Positions 8,937 through 18,129 are shown, counted from the stretch's first letter. The stretch: DNA of 34,830 nucleotides from Thioclava sp. JE_KL1 (GCF_009296265.1 NZ_WBJS01000018.1:1-34830), one strand, 5' to 3'. Numbers and translations are program-made. Notes: generated by a model from the letters alone, not told the origin.

Positions 8937-9587
8937 ATGAAATTCTTCGTCGATACCGCCGACACCGCCGCGATCAAGGAACTCAACGATCTGGGCATGG
9001 TCGATGGCGTGACCACCAACCCGTCGCTGATCCTGAAATCGGGCCGCGACATTCTCGAAGTCACCAAAGAAATCTGCGACATGGTCCACGGGCCGGTCTC
9101 GGCCGAAGTCGTGGCCACCGAAGCCAAGGACATGATCGAAGAAGGTATGAAGCTCGCCAAGATCGCCCCCAATATCGCGATCAAGGTTCCGCTGACCTGG
9201 GACGGCCTGACCGCTTGCAAGGCTTTCGCATCCGAAGGCCACATGGTCAATGTCACGCTGTGCTTCTCGACCGCGCAGGCGATCCTCGCCGCGAAGGCGG
9301 GCGCGACCTTCATCTCGCCCTTCATCGGCCGTCTCGACGACATCAACCTCGACGGGATGCAGCTGATCGAAGACATCCGCACGGTCTATGACAACTACGA
9401 CTTCACGACCCAGATCCTCGCCGCGTCGATCCGTTCGGTGAACCACATCAGCGATGCTGCGCGCATCGGCGCCGACGTGATCACCGCACCGCCGGCGGTC
9501 ATCAAGTCGATGGTCAACCACCCGCTGACCGACAAGGGTCTGGCCCAGTTCCTCAAGGACTGGGAAGCGACCGGCCAGAAGATCTGA
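8937..9587 (+). CDS. fsa: Fructose-6-phosphate aldolase-type transaldolase
   Basis: The 216-residue product belongs to the short (about 215-220 residue) transaldolase/FSA branch, a TIM barrel that forms a Schiff base with its sugar substrate. The active-site lysine is Lys83 in NIAIKVPLT. Other family motifs are FVDTAD (4-9), GVTTNPSL (24-31) and the NVTLCFS strand. Either transaldolase (pentose phosphate pathway) or fructose-6-phosphate aldolase activity is possible; sequence reading cannot separate them. An AAGGAGAG Shine-Dalgarno (8924-8930) supports ATG 8937. It is a single-gene unit closed by a strong terminator. Confidence 0.93.
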   Translation: MKFFVDTADTAAIKELNDLGMVDGVTTNPSLILKSGRDILEVTKEICDMVHGPVSAEVVATEAKDMIEEGMKLAKIAPNIAIKVPLTWDGLTACKAFASEGHMVNVTLCFSTAQAILAAKAGATFISPFIGRLDDINLDGMQLIEDIRTVYDNYDFTTQILAASIRSVNHISDAARIGADVITAPPAVIKSMVNHPLTDKGLAQFLKDWEATGQKI

Positions 9588-9611
9588 TCTTCCGCCCGCG
9601 TCCGAGACAGC

Positions 9612-9640
9612 AAAGGCCCGCCTATCCGGCGGGCCTTTTT
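9612..9640 (+). terminator. Strong rho-independent terminator after fsa
   Basis: AAAGGCCCGCC (9612-9622) pairs with GGCGGGCCTTT (9628-9638) around loop TATCC, and the T-run continues to 9640. The A-tract on the left makes it potentially bidirectional. Confidence 0.92.
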
Positions 9641-9675
9641 CGTGTCCCGGGCCGTTTTTTTGGACTGCGTCGCGG

Positions 9676-9711
9676 GATGCATCGTGTATGCTTGGAAAAA
9701 ATGATGCATCG
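9676..9711. promoter_or_regulatory. Two GATGCATCG boxes upstream of DUF484-xerC
   Basis: The nine-base word GATGCATCG occurs at 9676-9684 and again at 9703-9711, 27 bases apart, in the short gap between the fsa terminator and the DUF484 gene. GATGCATC is itself palindromic. Two palindromic boxes with this spacing could bind a dimeric regulator, but no family is recognised. Confidence 0.35.
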
Positions 9712-9729
9712 ACCAGCGACGAGACAGGC

Positions 9730-10434
9730 ATGACCGAACCGGCCCTCGTGGAGCAACTCCGCGACAAGATCATTTCCGACCCTGACGTGATTCTCGAGGA
9801 CCGCGACCTGATGCGGGCGCTGATCGCTGCGAACGAGGCCGCGATGGGCGGCAATATCGTCGACCTGCGCGGCGCGGCCATGTCCCGGCTGGAGGCGCGG
9901 CTCGACCGGCTGGAAGACACCCACCGGTCTGTCATCGCGGCGGCCTATGAGAACCTCGCGGGCACGAACCAGATTCACCGCGCGGTGCTGCGGATGCTCG
10001 ACCCGCATGACTTCCAGTCTTTCCTGTCCAACCTCGCGACCGAAGTGGCCGAGATTCTGCGCGTCGACGCCGTCCGCCTCGTGCTGGAAAGCCACCAGAA
10101 CGAGAACGACCCGGCGCTGCGCCAGCTGGGCGAGGTGCTTTGCGTGGCCGAACCCGGCTTCATCACCGAATACATGCGCGGCGGGCGTGGCGGACAGCCG
10201 CGACAGGTCGTGCTGCGCCAGACCGTGCCGGGCTCCGAGGCGATCTTCGGCGAAGCGGCGAACTGGGTGCGCTCCGAGGCGCTGATGCAGCTCGATCTGG
10301 GCGAGGTCCGCCTGCCCGGCATGCTGGTCATGGCCGCCGAAGATCCGCATCAGTTCAAACCTTCCCAAGGCACCGACCTTCTGGCCTTCTTCGCAGGCGT
10401 ATTCGAACGCACGATGCGCCGCTGGCTGGATTGA
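9730..10434 (+). CDS. DUF484 family protein
   Basis: The 234-residue product opens MTEPALVEQLRDKIISDPDVILEDRDLMRALIAAN and has the DUF484 layout: an N-terminal helical segment (about 1-75, with a short coiled coil LEARLDRLEDTH) followed by a GAF-like domain (about 80-230). Its biochemical role is unknown. It ends with TGATG, overlapping the xerC start by one base; DUF484 immediately before xerC is also the gammaproteobacterial arrangement, which hints at a link with chromosome dimer resolution. ATG 9730 was chosen on family resemblance; an in-frame ATG at 9688 would add 14 residues and lies between the two GATGCATCG boxes. The Shine-Dalgarno is poor for both. Confidence 0.85.
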   Translation: MTEPALVEQLRDKIISDPDVILEDRDLMRALIAANEAAMGGNIVDLRGAAMSRLEARLDRLEDTHRSVIAAAYENLAGTNQIHRAVLRMLDPHDFQSFLSNLATEVAEILRVDAVRLVLESHQNENDPALRQLGEVLCVAEPGFITEYMRGGRGGQPRQVVLRQTVPGSEAIFGEAANWVRSEALMQLDLGEVRLPGMLVMAAEDPHQFKPSQGTDLLAFFAGVFERTMRRWLD

Positions 10435-11354
10435 TGGCGGAGCCGTCTGCAGGGTTGCAAGACGCGCTCGCCGAATGGCTGAGCCATTTGCGCGGGCTGC
10501 GCGACGCCTCCGATCACACGATCACCGCCTACCGGCACGACGTGGCGAGCTTCCTTGGCTTTCTGCAAACCCATCATGGCGAGAGCCTGGGCACCGCCCG
10601 GATCGCTCAGCTTGGCCCCTCCGATATGCGGGCGTGGATGGCGCATGAACGCGGTCGCGAGGTCTCGTCGCGCTCGCTCGCCCGCGCGCTTTCTTCGGTG
10701 AAAAGCTTCATCCGCTGGCTCGCCGATCGCGACGGATTCGACGCGAGCCATATCCTCTCGACCCGCAGCCCGAAATATCAGCGCAAACTGCCGCGCCCAC
10801 TGAACGAGGACGCCGCGGCCGGGATGATCGAACAGGTCGACACGCAGGCGATGGAGCCGTGGATCGCCGCGCGCGACGCCGCGGTGCTGACGCTGCTCTA
10901 CGGCTGCGGACTGCGAATCTCCGAAGCGCTCGCCTTGCGCGCCGACGCCCACCCCCTGCCCGAGGTGCTGCGCATCCGCGGCAAGGGCGACAAGGAGCGG
11001 CTGGTGCCGGTCGTGCCCGCCGCCCGCGATGCCGTCGCGGAGTACATGCGCCTGTGTCCCTACCCCGCCGAGCCGGATGCGCCCTTGTTCTACGGCGCAC
11101 GCGGAAAGCCGCTCAATCCGCGCATGATCTCCAAGGCGATGGAGCGGGCGCGCATGTCGCTCGGACTGCCCTCGACCGCGACGCCGCACGCAATGCGCCA
11201 CAGTTTCGCGACGCATTTGCTGGCGGCCGGCGGCGACCTGCGCGCCATTCAGGAACTGCTGGGGCACGCGAGCCTCGGCACGACCCAAATCTACACCGCC
11301 GTCGATGCCGCGCGGCTGATGGAAATCTACGACAAGAGCCATCCGCGCGCCTGA
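10434..11354 (+). CDS. xerC: Site-specific tyrosine recombinase XerC
   Basis: The 306-residue product has the N-terminal SAM-like core-binding domain (about 10-100) and the tyrosine recombinase catalytic domain with all expected residues: Arg161 (LRISEALAL), Lys184 in GKGDKER, His252 and Arg255 (HAMRHSFATHLL), His278 (LGHASLGTTQIY) and the nucleophile Tyr287. XerC/XerD resolve chromosome dimers at dif. The length and the DUF484 neighbour mark it as the housekeeping enzyme rather than a phage integrase. Its start overlaps the DUF484 stop (TGATG). The annotation as XerC rather than XerD rests mainly on this context. Confidence 0.93.
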   Translation: MAEPSAGLQDALAEWLSHLRGLRDASDHTITAYRHDVASFLGFLQTHHGESLGTARIAQLGPSDMRAWMAHERGREVSSRSLARALSSVKSFIRWLADRDGFDASHILSTRSPKYQRKLPRPLNEDAAAGMIEQVDTQAMEPWIAARDAAVLTLLYGCGLRISEALALRADAHPLPEVLRIRGKGDKERLVPVVPAARDAVAEYMRLCPYPAEPDAPLFYGARGKPLNPRMISKAMERARMSLGLPSTATPHAMRHSFATHLLAAGGDLRAIQELLGHASLGTTQIYTAVDAARLMEIYDKSHPRA

Positions 11355-11396
11355 AGTTCGCTTGCCCCTGCGTCGCAAATCCGGCATCACGGGCAG

Positions 11397-12089
11397 ATGG
11401 ATATCCGCATCAAAGCCCTGTTCGTTCACCTCCTGACCGCCACCGGCGCCGTGCTGTCGATGCTCGCGCTTCTCGCGGCCGCGGAGGGCGAATGGGCGCT
11501 GATGTTCCTCTGGCTCGTCACCGCATTCTTCGTCGACGGGATCGATGGCCCGCTCGCGCGGCGCTACGATGTAAAGGCGAATTTCCCGCTCTATGACGGC
11601 GTCCTGATGGACCTGATCATCGACTATCTGACCTATGTCTTCATCCCTGCCTTCGCGCTGTTCCAGTCGAGCCTGCTGCCGGGATGGACGGGCTGGCTCG
11701 CGATCATCGCGATCACCTATGGCAGCGTCGTCTATTTCTCCGACACCCGGATGAAGACGAAGGACAACTCGTTCCAGGGCTTCCCGGGCGCGTGGAACAT
11801 GCTGGTACTGGTGCTGTTCGCGCTAAAGCCCGGCTATTGGACGATCCTGCTCGTCGTCGTGGCGCTCGCCATCGCGATGTTCCTGCCCCTCAAGTTCATC
11901 CACCCCGTGCGCACGAAGCGCTGGCGCGCGGTCTCCTTGCCGATGGCGCTTTTGTGGACCTTCTTCGCGGGCTGGGCCGCATGGGTCGATTTCGACCCGG
12001 CAAGCTGGGCGCATTGGGGGCTGGTCGTCACGTCCATTTACCTGCTGCTCGTCGGCATCGTGCAACAACTCGTGCCCGAAAGACGTTGA
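11397..12089 (+). CDS. pcs: Phosphatidylcholine synthase (Pcs)
   Basis: The 230-residue integral membrane protein condenses CDP-diacylglycerol with choline to form phosphatidylcholine. It has about seven or eight hydrophobic segments. The CDP-alcohol phosphotransferase motif is in the Pcs form: D50-G51-x2-A54-R55, twelve residues, then G68-x3-D72-x3-D76, where ordinary family members have eight residues between the halves. That spacing identifies Pcs rather than Pgs or Pss. The Shine-Dalgarno before ATG 11397 is weak. It follows xerC by 42 bases and could share its transcript. Confidence 0.92.
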   Translation: MDIRIKALFVHLLTATGAVLSMLALLAAAEGEWALMFLWLVTAFFVDGIDGPLARRYDVKANFPLYDGVLMDLIIDYLTYVFIPAFALFQSSLLPGWTGWLAIIAITYGSVVYFSDTRMKTKDNSFQGFPGAWNMLVLVLFALKPGYWTILLVVVALAIAMFLPLKFIHPVRTKRWRAVSLPMALLWTFFAGWAAWVDFDPASWAHWGLVVTSIYLLLVGIVQQLVPERR

Positions 12090-12093
12090 TCCT

Positions 12094-12117
12094 GCGGTAG
12101 CTGCACCGGCTACCCGC
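12094..12117 (+). terminator. Hairpin after pcs
   Basis: GGTAGC (12096-12101) pairs with GCTACC (12109-12114), extended by GC/GC with one bulge, a few bases after the pcs stop. No T-run follows, so terminator function is uncertain. Confidence 0.3.
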
Positions 12118-12140
12118 ACCAACATCTTTCAGGAGGCCAC

Positions 12141-12623
12141 ATGCGCCGCAGTCTCGTACTTCTGGCTCTCGTGTTTTCCGCGCAATCGGCCATGGCCGCG
12201 CCGGACTACCTCGACGACCGCTCGACCCCCGCGGCGCTGGTCCGCTCGCTCTACAATGCGATTTCGCTGCAACAATATGCCCGCGCCTGGAGCTATTTCG
12301 CCGATCCCGAAAAGAACGGCGATTATGCGGATTTCGCGAAAGGCTATGCCGATACCGCCGAGGCTTCGGTCACGATCGGCCCGGTGACATCGGAAGGCGC
12401 AGCCGGTTCGATCTACACCACGCTCGGGGTGACGGTGAGCGCCCGGACGCGGGACGGCCAAACCGAGAGCTTCGGCGGCTGCTATGTGACCCGCCAGATC
12501 CAGCCCGCGATTCAGGAGCCGCCCTTCACGCCCCTGCAAATCGTGACCGGGCACCTGATCGCGCGCCCGGCGGACGACGCCATGCCTGCCAGCTGCGACG
12601 ACCAAGGCCAGCCGCGATTTTAA
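12141..12623 (+). CDS. Secreted hypothetical protein
   Basis: The 160-residue product has a clear Sec signal peptide (MRRSLVLLALVFSAQSAMAA, cleavage likely after AMA at 17-19). The mature part begins with a helix (STPAALVRSLYNAISLQQYARAWSYF) that recalls small NTF2-like or lumazine-type periplasmic folds, then beta-rich sequence with two cysteines (Cys in GGCYVTRQ and in PASCDDQ) that could form a disulphide. I do not recognise a named family. A strong AGGAGG Shine-Dalgarno (12131-12136) is five bases or so before ATG 12141. It is convergent with the DMT transporter, with only four bases between stops. Confidence 0.8.
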   Translation: MRRSLVLLALVFSAQSAMAAPDYLDDRSTPAALVRSLYNAISLQQYARAWSYFADPEKNGDYADFAKGYADTAEASVTIGPVTSEGAAGSIYTTLGVTVSARTRDGQTESFGGCYVTRQIQPAIQEPPFTPLQIVTGHLIARPADDAMPASCDDQGQPRF

Positions 12624-12627
12624 TCGC

Positions 12628-13464
12628 TCAGACCCGCGTCAGCACCACGCCCGAGACGATCAACAACGCCGCCAGCGCCTTCGTCATCCGCATCTTCTCG
12701 CCAAAAACGAGCCAGCCGATCAGCACCGCGAACAGGATCGAGGTCTCGCGCAGGGTCGCGACCAGCGCGATCGGCGCGCGGGTCATCGCCCAGATCGAAA
12801 TCGCATAGGCCGCATAGGAGGCCGCTGCCCCAAGCGTCGCGATCCCCCATTCGCGCGGCGCGGCGCGAAGCATCACGGTCCCGCGCAGCCCGACCATGCC
12901 CATGGCGAAGAACACCCCGCCCAGCACCATGATCCATCCGACATAGCCCACGGGCTCGCCTGAGATGCGCGCGCCCATCCCGTCGACCAGCGTATAGCTC
13001 GCGGTCGCCAGCGCCGAGCCCAGCGCATAGGGCAGCAGGCGACGGCTCTCGCCATCCGTGAACACGCCGCGCGCCATCAGGGCGATCCCGAGCCCCAGCA
13101 CCGCGATCCCCGCATATTCGAGCCCGCTGATCGCATCGATCGCCAGCGCAGCGGAGACAACCGCCACCATCATCGGTGCAGACCCCCGCGCGATCGGATA
13201 AACCCGGCTCAGATCGCCCTGCTCATAGGCATGAGCGAGGAAGAACTTGTAGCCGAAATGGATCACCCCCGCGGCAAGGATCCAGCCCAGCGCGGCGCTG
13301 TCCGGCATGGGCCGCGACAAAGCGACGACAAGCCCGATCAGGGCCTCGGCAATGGACAGCATCACCATCGCGCGGATTTTCGAGCCACCCAGGCGGATCA
13401 GCGCATTCCACAGGGCATGCAGGAAGGCCGCGCCCAGCACCGCCGCCATGATCGTCAAACTCAT
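12628..13464 (-). CDS. DMT superfamily (EamA) transporter
   Basis: The 278-residue product has ten hydrophobic helices in two EamA repeats (about 2-135 and 147-277), the layout of drug/metabolite exporters. The second repeat ends in FAVLIGWLVFGEKM, a typical EamA motif. The substrate is unknown; related proteins export amino acids or other small metabolites. I placed the start at ATG 13464 (MSLTIMAAVLG) because AAGGG lies seven bases upstream; a GTG at 13470 is open but only a base from that signal. It is divergent from truA. Confidence 0.88.
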   Translation of the reverse strand: MSLTIMAAVLGAAFLHALWNALIRLGGSKIRAMVMLSIAEALIGLVVALSRPMPDSAALGWILAAGVIHFGYKFFLAHAYEQGDLSRVYPIARGSAPMMVAVVSAALAIDAISGLEYAGIAVLGLGIALMARGVFTDGESRRLLPYALGSALATASYTLVDGMGARISGEPVGYVGWIMVLGGVFFAMGMVGLRGTVMLRAAPREWGIATLGAAASYAAYAISIWAMTRAPIALVATLRETSILFAVLIGWLVFGEKMRMTKALAALLIVSGVVLTRV

Positions 13465-13606
13465 ATCCACGCCCTTCTCTGCCCGACCGGCAATCGGTAG
13501 CTCCGGGCCATGACGAGAGCAAGCCGCCCCGTGCAGGGGCCCGCAATCGCTGCGCGGGACCGGGAGGGGATTGCGAAACGGGGCGCGCTCGGGCTATGGC
13601 CGCTCC

Positions 13607-14374
13607 ATGCCGAGATACGCGTTCAAAATCGAATATGACGGGGGCCCCTTTGCCGGGTGGCAGCGTCAGGCCGACCAGCCTTCGGTGCAGGGCGCGGTCG
13701 AGGCGGCTTTGGCGAAGCTCGAACCCGGCCCCCACACGATCGCGGCGGCCGGTCGCACCGATGCGGGCGTTCATGCCACCGGGCAGGTCGCCCATGCCGA
13801 TCTGACGAAGGATTGGGACCCGTTCCGGCTGTCGGAGGCGCTGAATTATCACCTGCGCCCCGCGCCGGTCGCGATCCTTGCCTGCGCCCGGGTCGAAGAC
13901 GAATTCCACTCCAGGTTTTCGGCACAGGAGCGGCGCTACCTGTTCCGGCTCGTGCAACGCCGCGCGCCGGTAACCCATGATCGCGGGCTGGTCTGGCAGG
14001 TGCTCAACCCGCTCGATATCGAGGCGATGCGCGAAGGGGCCGCGCATCTGATCGGGCATCATGACTTCACCACCTTCCGCTCGACAATGTGCCAGTCGAA
14101 CTCGCCGGTCAAAACACTCGACGAGATCCGGATCGAGTCGCTTGACATCCCGCATGGGCGCGAGGTCCGGTTTCACCTGCGCGCGCGCAGCTTCCTACAC
14201 AATCAGGTCCGCTCGATCGTCGGCACGCTGGAGCGCGTCGGCGCCGGTTCCTGGCCGCCCGAGCGCGTGGGCGAAGCGCTCGCCGCGCGCGACCGCGCCG
14301 CTTGCGGACCAGTCTGCCCGCCGCAGGGGCTCTATCTAAGCGCGGTCGGCTATCCCCACGATCCCTTCGCCTGA
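13607..14374 (+). CDS. truA: tRNA pseudouridine(38-40) synthase TruA
   Basis: The 255-residue product isomerises uridines 38-40 of the tRNA anticodon arm. The catalytic aspartate is Asp52 in [15 protein letters not shown]; the N-terminal [18 protein letters not shown] and the C-terminal [21 protein letters not shown] motifs are typical, and the length is usual. ATG 13607 is preferred; a 12-codon extension to 13571 is open but non-conserved in appearance. The last 39 bases overlap the end of the convergent capD-like gene. Confidence 0.95.
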   Translation: MPRYAFKIEYDGGPFAGWQRQADQPSVQGAVEAALAKLEPGPHTIAAAGRTDAGVHATGQVAHADLTKDWDPFRLSEALNYHLRPAPVAILACARVEDEFHSRFSAQERRYLFRLVQRRAPVTHDRGLVWQVLNPLDIEAMREGAAHLIGHHDFTTFRSTMCQSNSPVKTLDEIRIESLDIPHGREVRFHLRARSFLHNQVRSIVGTLERVGAGSWPPERVGEALAARDRAACGPVCPPQGLYLSAVGYPHDPFA

Positions 14375-16456
14375 CGCGCCCCGCGCGCCGGGCCGGACGG
14401 GACGTGATGGCACTGGCGTTGGCAGGGCGATGCCGCGCGCGCCCACCGCGATGAAAGCCGCGTCGTCCTTCGCGGCGCTCGCCGCTTCGCTTTCGGGCGT
14501 TCCGTTTTGCCTAGGCCTGGCCTTCCCGGAGACATCGAATTCCCGCGCGCCCGCGCTTTGTCGACGCGAGGCTTCGTCCAAAACGAGCGGCGCTAAGGCA
14601 TCGCCTTCCATTCGCCGCAGCGTCGATATGAGTTCCTCAAGCCGCTCTCGGCAACGCTGCGCCACAGCCACATCTAGATCACGCAGAAGCAGGGCGGTCT
14701 CGCGTTCCGAGAGGTGGGCCACTGGCGCATGCGTGATCTTCGGATGCGCAGTCGCGCAGCTATGCGCGCCGGTCACGGGGGCCTCGTGCAACTTCTCCCC
14801 CCTCCGCAAACCGATCCGCAACAACTCGATCTCGCCGTCGGGGCAGTCCGGCCCGCGCAGCCGTAACCCGCGCGCCTCGACCATCTGCCGGGCGAGACCC
14901 CCGATCCGGATCGGTGCGCCCATATCGAGCGCATAGACCCGCCCCGAAACCTCCCAGCGCCCGGCGATCAGCACGAGCCGCGCCGCTTCGGCGATGGTCA
15001 TGAAATAGCGTGTGGCGTCAGGATCGGTGAGCGTGATCGGCCCGCCTTGCGCGATCTGCCGCTCGAAAATCGGCACGACCGATCCCGACGAGCCGATCAC
15101 ATTTCCGAAGCGCACGATCGAGAAAACCGTCGCGCCCACGCGGGTCGCAAGATCCTGCACCACCAGCTCGGCCATTCGTTTCGACGCGCCCATGACCGAG
15201 CTCGGTGCAATCGCCTTGTCGCTGGAAATCAGCACGAACCGCGCAACTTTCGCCGCCCGCGCGCCCCGTGCGAGGCAGACCGTGGCGGTGACGTTATTCG
15301 CGAATCCGGAAAGCGGGTTTTCCTCCACCAGCGCGACGTGCTTGTAGGCGGCGGCGTGGAACACCGCGTCGATCGCCTCGCGTGCGAAGATCTCCCGCAC
15401 CAGCGCCGCGTCCCCGGCGGAGCCGAGCCGGGTGACGAGATCGACACCCGCGCGTGCGGCAAGCGGCATCAAGTCGGACAGGAGGGCGAAAAGCGCGGGC
15501 TCCGAGAGTTCGAGCAGGACGAGTTTCGCCGGGCCACAGACGAGAATCTGACGACAAAGCTCTGCCCCGATGGAGCCGCCCGCCCCCGAGATGAGCACGG
15601 ATTTTCCGCGGTAGAACTCTGCCTCGGGCGGGTCGCCCCCGGTGATCTCGCAGCGGCCCAGCCAGCGCTCGGGGCGCACCGGTTCGAGCCGCGCGGCAAG
15701 ATCCGCCCCGCCGACCAGCAGGGCGAAATCCGGCAGCGCCTCGCAGCGGAATCCAAGGTGCGCAAGGTCACGCGCCAGCGCGGCCTTACGCGGCTCGGGC
15801 AGGCGCGGATCGGCGAGGACGACGCGATCGACATTGAACTTGCGGATCAGCGCCTTGCGCGCCGCGGGGCCGAGAACCGGCACCCCGTCCAACGTCGCGC
15901 CGCGCAAAACCGGGCTGTCGTCTAGATAGGCGCAGGTCAAAAATCCGGATCGGTCGCGCAACGCCCGTGCCAGCGCGATCCCCTCCGGCGTCGCGCCGTA
16001 GATCGCGATGCGCGAGACGACGTTCGAGCGTCGATAGAGCCATCCCGTCAGCGCCAGAAGCGCCCGGCGCTGGACCACGAGGCCCGACAAAAAAGCGCAG
16101 CCAAAGAAGAGCGCAGTGTCGCTGCCCCGCCATCCGAGGCCGGCCCAAAGGGCCAGTGCAAGGAGACAGGTGAGGACGACCGCCTTTCCCGCCCCCAGCA
16201 TGGCGAAGTCCTTCAGCGGCACGCGCGCCAAGCCGGTGCAGAGGCTCGCCACTGCGGCGAGACCGCTCCCGGTCAGGACCAGCAGCCAGGCAGTCCCCCC
16301 GAGGCCCCCGCGGCTCAAGGCAGGCGCGAGTTGCAACACCAGCGCAAGGCACGCCATCGCGAGCAGACCATCGAGCGTCGCGATGACGACCGCCTTGCGC
16401 GGACGCGAGAGCGCGATCAGGCGCGTCGTGATCTTGTCGGTGAGCGCTCCCCTCAC
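14336..16456 (-). CDS. CapD/WbpM-like membrane nucleotide-sugar dehydratase
   Basis: The 706-residue product has an N-terminal membrane part with about four helices (22-130), a CoA-binding-like Rossmann region (about 148-265) and a C-terminal SDR domain with GAGGSIG (291-297), SSDKA (411-415) and VMGASKR (421-427), where Met422-x3-Lys426 replaces the usual Tyr-x3-Lys. This is the layout of inverting or retaining UDP-GlcNAc 4,6-dehydratases used for capsule and glycan sugars. The start is GTG 16456: it overlaps the sugar transferase stop (GTGA) and has GGAGGG five bases upstream. About 90 residues after position 615 look disordered and are probably not part of the fold; the last 39 bases lie antisense to the end of truA. 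Confidence 0.9.
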   Translation of the reverse strand: MRGALTDKITTRLIALSRPRKAVVIATLDGLLAMACLALVLQLAPALSRGGLGGTAWLLVLTGSGLAAVASLCTGLARVPLKDFAMLGAGKAVVLTCLLALALWAGLGWRGSDTALFFGCAFLSGLVVQRRALLALTGWLYRRSNVVSRIAIYGATPEGIALARALRDRSGFLTCAYLDDSPVLRGATLDGVPVLGPAARKALIRKFNVDRVVLADPRLPEPRKAALARDLAHLGFRCEALPDFALLVGGADLAARLEPVRPERWLGRCEITGGDPPEAEFYRGKSVLISGAGGSIGAELCRQILVCGPAKLVLLELSEPALFALLSDLMPLAARAGVDLVTRLGSAGDAALVREIFAREAIDAVFHAAAYKHVALVEENPLSGFANNVTATVCLARGARAAKVARFVLISSDKAIAPSSVMGASKRMAELVVQDLATRVGATVFSIVRFGNVIGSSGSVVPIFERQIAQGGPITLTDPDATRYFMTIAEAARLVLIAGRWEVSGRVYALDMGAPIRIGGLARQMVEARGLRLRGPDCPDGEIELLRIGLRRGEKLHEAPVTGAHSCATAHPKITHAPVAHLSERETALLLRDLDVAVAQRCRERLEELISTLRRMEGDALAPLVLDEASRRQSAGAREFDVSGKARPRQNGTPESEAASAAKDDAAFIAVGARGIALPTPVPSRPVRPGARGASGEGIVGIADRA

Positions 16457-17070
16457 GCGATCCCTCCGCGCAGAGTTTGCCAGATCAGCGCCAGATCGAG
16501 CCGCCACGAGGCCTGTCTTTGATACAGCAGATCGAGTCGGGCTTTCTCGGGGACGCAAGCCTGATCGTAGATCCGCCGCGCCTCCTCCGCCGTCCGACAT
16601 CGTGCCAGAAGACGCGCCTCTTTTTGTGCAAACTGCACGCTCGCGAGACCGGTGATCCCCGGCGGGCTTGCGAGCACCTGTGCATAGAGCTGCGGGAAAC
16701 GCTCTACCACCTCGCGCAGCGGAGGGCGCGGACCGACGAAGCTCATATCGCCGCGCAGGACGTTCCAGATTTGCGGCAGCTCATCGGCGTGGCAGCGGCG
16801 CAGAACCCGCCCGAGCGGGGTGATCCGTGCACGCTTATGCCCGGCGGTGATGCCGTGATCGCCGGCCTCCGCCTCCATCGTGCGGAACTTCCACATCCGA
16901 AAGCTGCGCGTGGGGCTGTGCATCCGCTCGCCGCCGTAGAACCATGGCCGCCCCTGCATCAGCGCGACCGCCAGCCAGACCAGCACGATCAGCGGCAAGA
17001 CCACGGGCAGCGCCAGCACCGCCAGCGTCAGATCGAAGAGACGTTTGCGTCTGCGCCGGGCCGGGGTCAT
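16453..17070 (-). CDS. Initiating sugar transferase (exopolysaccharide/undecaprenyl-phosphate type)
   Basis: The 205-residue product has one N-terminal membrane helix (about 10-38) and the bacterial sugar transferase domain (PF02397-type) with KFRTM, DELPQIWNVLRGDMSFVGPRP and PGITGLASVQ. Such enzymes move a sugar-1-phosphate onto undecaprenyl phosphate to start a glycan. This is the short form without the extra WcaJ-type membrane helices. ATG 17070 was chosen because GGAG lies seven bases upstream; a GTG nine codons earlier (17097) is open. It overlaps the capD-like gene by four bases, so the two are translated together. No other glycan genes are nearby. Confidence 0.9.
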   Translation of the reverse strand: MTPARRRRKRLFDLTLAVLALPVVLPLIVLVWLAVALMQGRPWFYGGERMHSPTRSFRMWKFRTMEAEAGDHGITAGHKRARITPLGRVLRRCHADELPQIWNVLRGDMSFVGPRPPLREVVERFPQLYAQVLASPPGITGLASVQFAQKEARLLARCRTAEEARRIYDQACVPEKARLDLLYQRQASWRLDLALIWQTLRGGIA

Positions 17071-17189
17071 GCCAAATCTCCAGTTACGGGTAGCCACAAG
17101 GGGCGAAACTTCCGCAAGCCTAGGCAGGTCGCAGTTGCGATGCAGTTAACGCGGCCCCGCTCCCATGACCGGACCTCACGACACCTGAC

Positions 17190-17242
17190 ACCGATACAAT
17201 CGGTCGTATGGACTTCGCGGGGCGCGAGTGGTTGGATCGCGC
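17190..17242. promoter_or_regulatory. Two inverted repeats in front of the aminotransferase gene
   Basis: ACCGAT (17190-17195)/ATCGGT (17199-17204) is a perfect dyad with a three-base centre, and GCGCGA (17222-17227)/TCGCGC (17237-17242) is a perfect dyad with a nine-base spacer, ending eight bases before the Shine-Dalgarno. Either could be an operator. No regulator gene is adjacent, so the binding protein is unknown. Confidence 0.35.
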
Positions 17243-17262
17243 CCGATACGAAGGAGGCACCG

Positions 17263-18129
17263 ATGGCATTCGGCAAAAACATCCGCACATGGTTCGAAGG
17301 CGCATGGCACGAGGGCGATATCGCCGTGATGCGCGCCGCCGATCACGGGCTTTGGCAAGGCAGCTCGGTCTTTGACGGGGCGCGGCTTTTCGACGGGGTC
17401 GTGCCCGATCTCGACGCGCATTGCGCGCGCACCAACCGTTCCGCCGAGGCGCTGATGATCACGCCGACCCTCGCCGCCGAGGAGATCGTCGAGATTGCGC
17501 GCGAGGGCCTGCGGAAATACGACAAGGGTGCCGCCGTTTACGTGCGCCCGATGTATTGGGCGATTGCGGGTTCCGATCTAGGCGTGGCGCCGAAGCCCGG
17601 CGAGACCGGATTCGCACTGTGCCTCGAAGAGGTGGCGATGCCCGACCCCGGCAAGTCGACGACGCTGACCACCACGCAATTCCGCCGTCCCGTTCTGGCC
17701 GATAACGTCACCGATGCGAAGGCGGGCTGCCTTTATCCGAACAACGCCCGGATGCTGGTCGAGGCGCAGCGCAAGGGCTTCGGCAACGCGCTGGTGCAGG
17801 ATGCGATGGGCAATGTCGCAGAAAGCGCGACCGCGAATGTCTGGATGGTGAAGGATGGCGAGTATTTCACGCCCATGCCGAACGGCACATTCCTCGCGGG
17901 GCTCACGCGCAAGCGGATCATGGGGCTTCTGCGCGAGGGCGGCGAGACGGTGCATGAAGCGGTGCTGACGCTCGACGATTTCCGCAATGCCGACGAGGTC
18001 TTCCTGACCGGCAACTTCGCCAAGGTCACCCCGGTCGCGGGTTTCGACGATGTCAGCTACACGCCCGGCAAGGGAACGCAGCGGGCGCGCGAGGCCTATA
18101 TGGACTGGGCACAAGGGTCACCGCTTTGA
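17263..18129 (+). CDS. Branched-chain amino acid aminotransferase (class IV PLP enzyme)
   Basis: The 288-residue product is a fold-type IV PLP aminotransferase. The PLP lysine is Lys153 in NVTDAKAGCLYPNNARM, and ESATANVWMVKDGE (187-200) holds the conserved glutamate and the phosphate-contact region. The family interconverts branched-chain amino acids and their keto acids; the short Rhodobacterales form (MAFGKNIRTWFEGAWHEG start) could also have (R)-amine or D-amino acid activity, so the substrate is not certain and I give no ilvE symbol. AAGGAGG (17251-17257) sits five bases before ATG 17263. The upstream region holds two dyads. Confidence 0.88.
   Translation: MAFGKNIRTWFEGAWHEGDIAVMRAADHGLWQGSSVFDGARLFDGVVPDLDAHCARTNRSAEALMITPTLAAEEIVEIAREGLRKYDKGAAVYVRPMYWAIAGSDLGVAPKPGETGFALCLEEVAMPDPGKSTTLTTTQFRRPVLADNVTDAKAGCLYPNNARMLVEAQRKGFGNALVQDAMGNVAESATANVWMVKDGEYFTPMPNGTFLAGLTRKRIMGLLREGGETVHEAVLTLDDFRNADEVFLTGNFAKVTPVAGFDDVSYTPGKGTQRAREAYMDWAQGSPL

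Noticed and set aside
10434-11354. Phage integrase and thus a genomic island.
   Set aside because: Length, catalytic motifs and the DUF484 neighbour mark a chromosomal XerC; there is no attachment-site repeat, tRNA or phage gene nearby.
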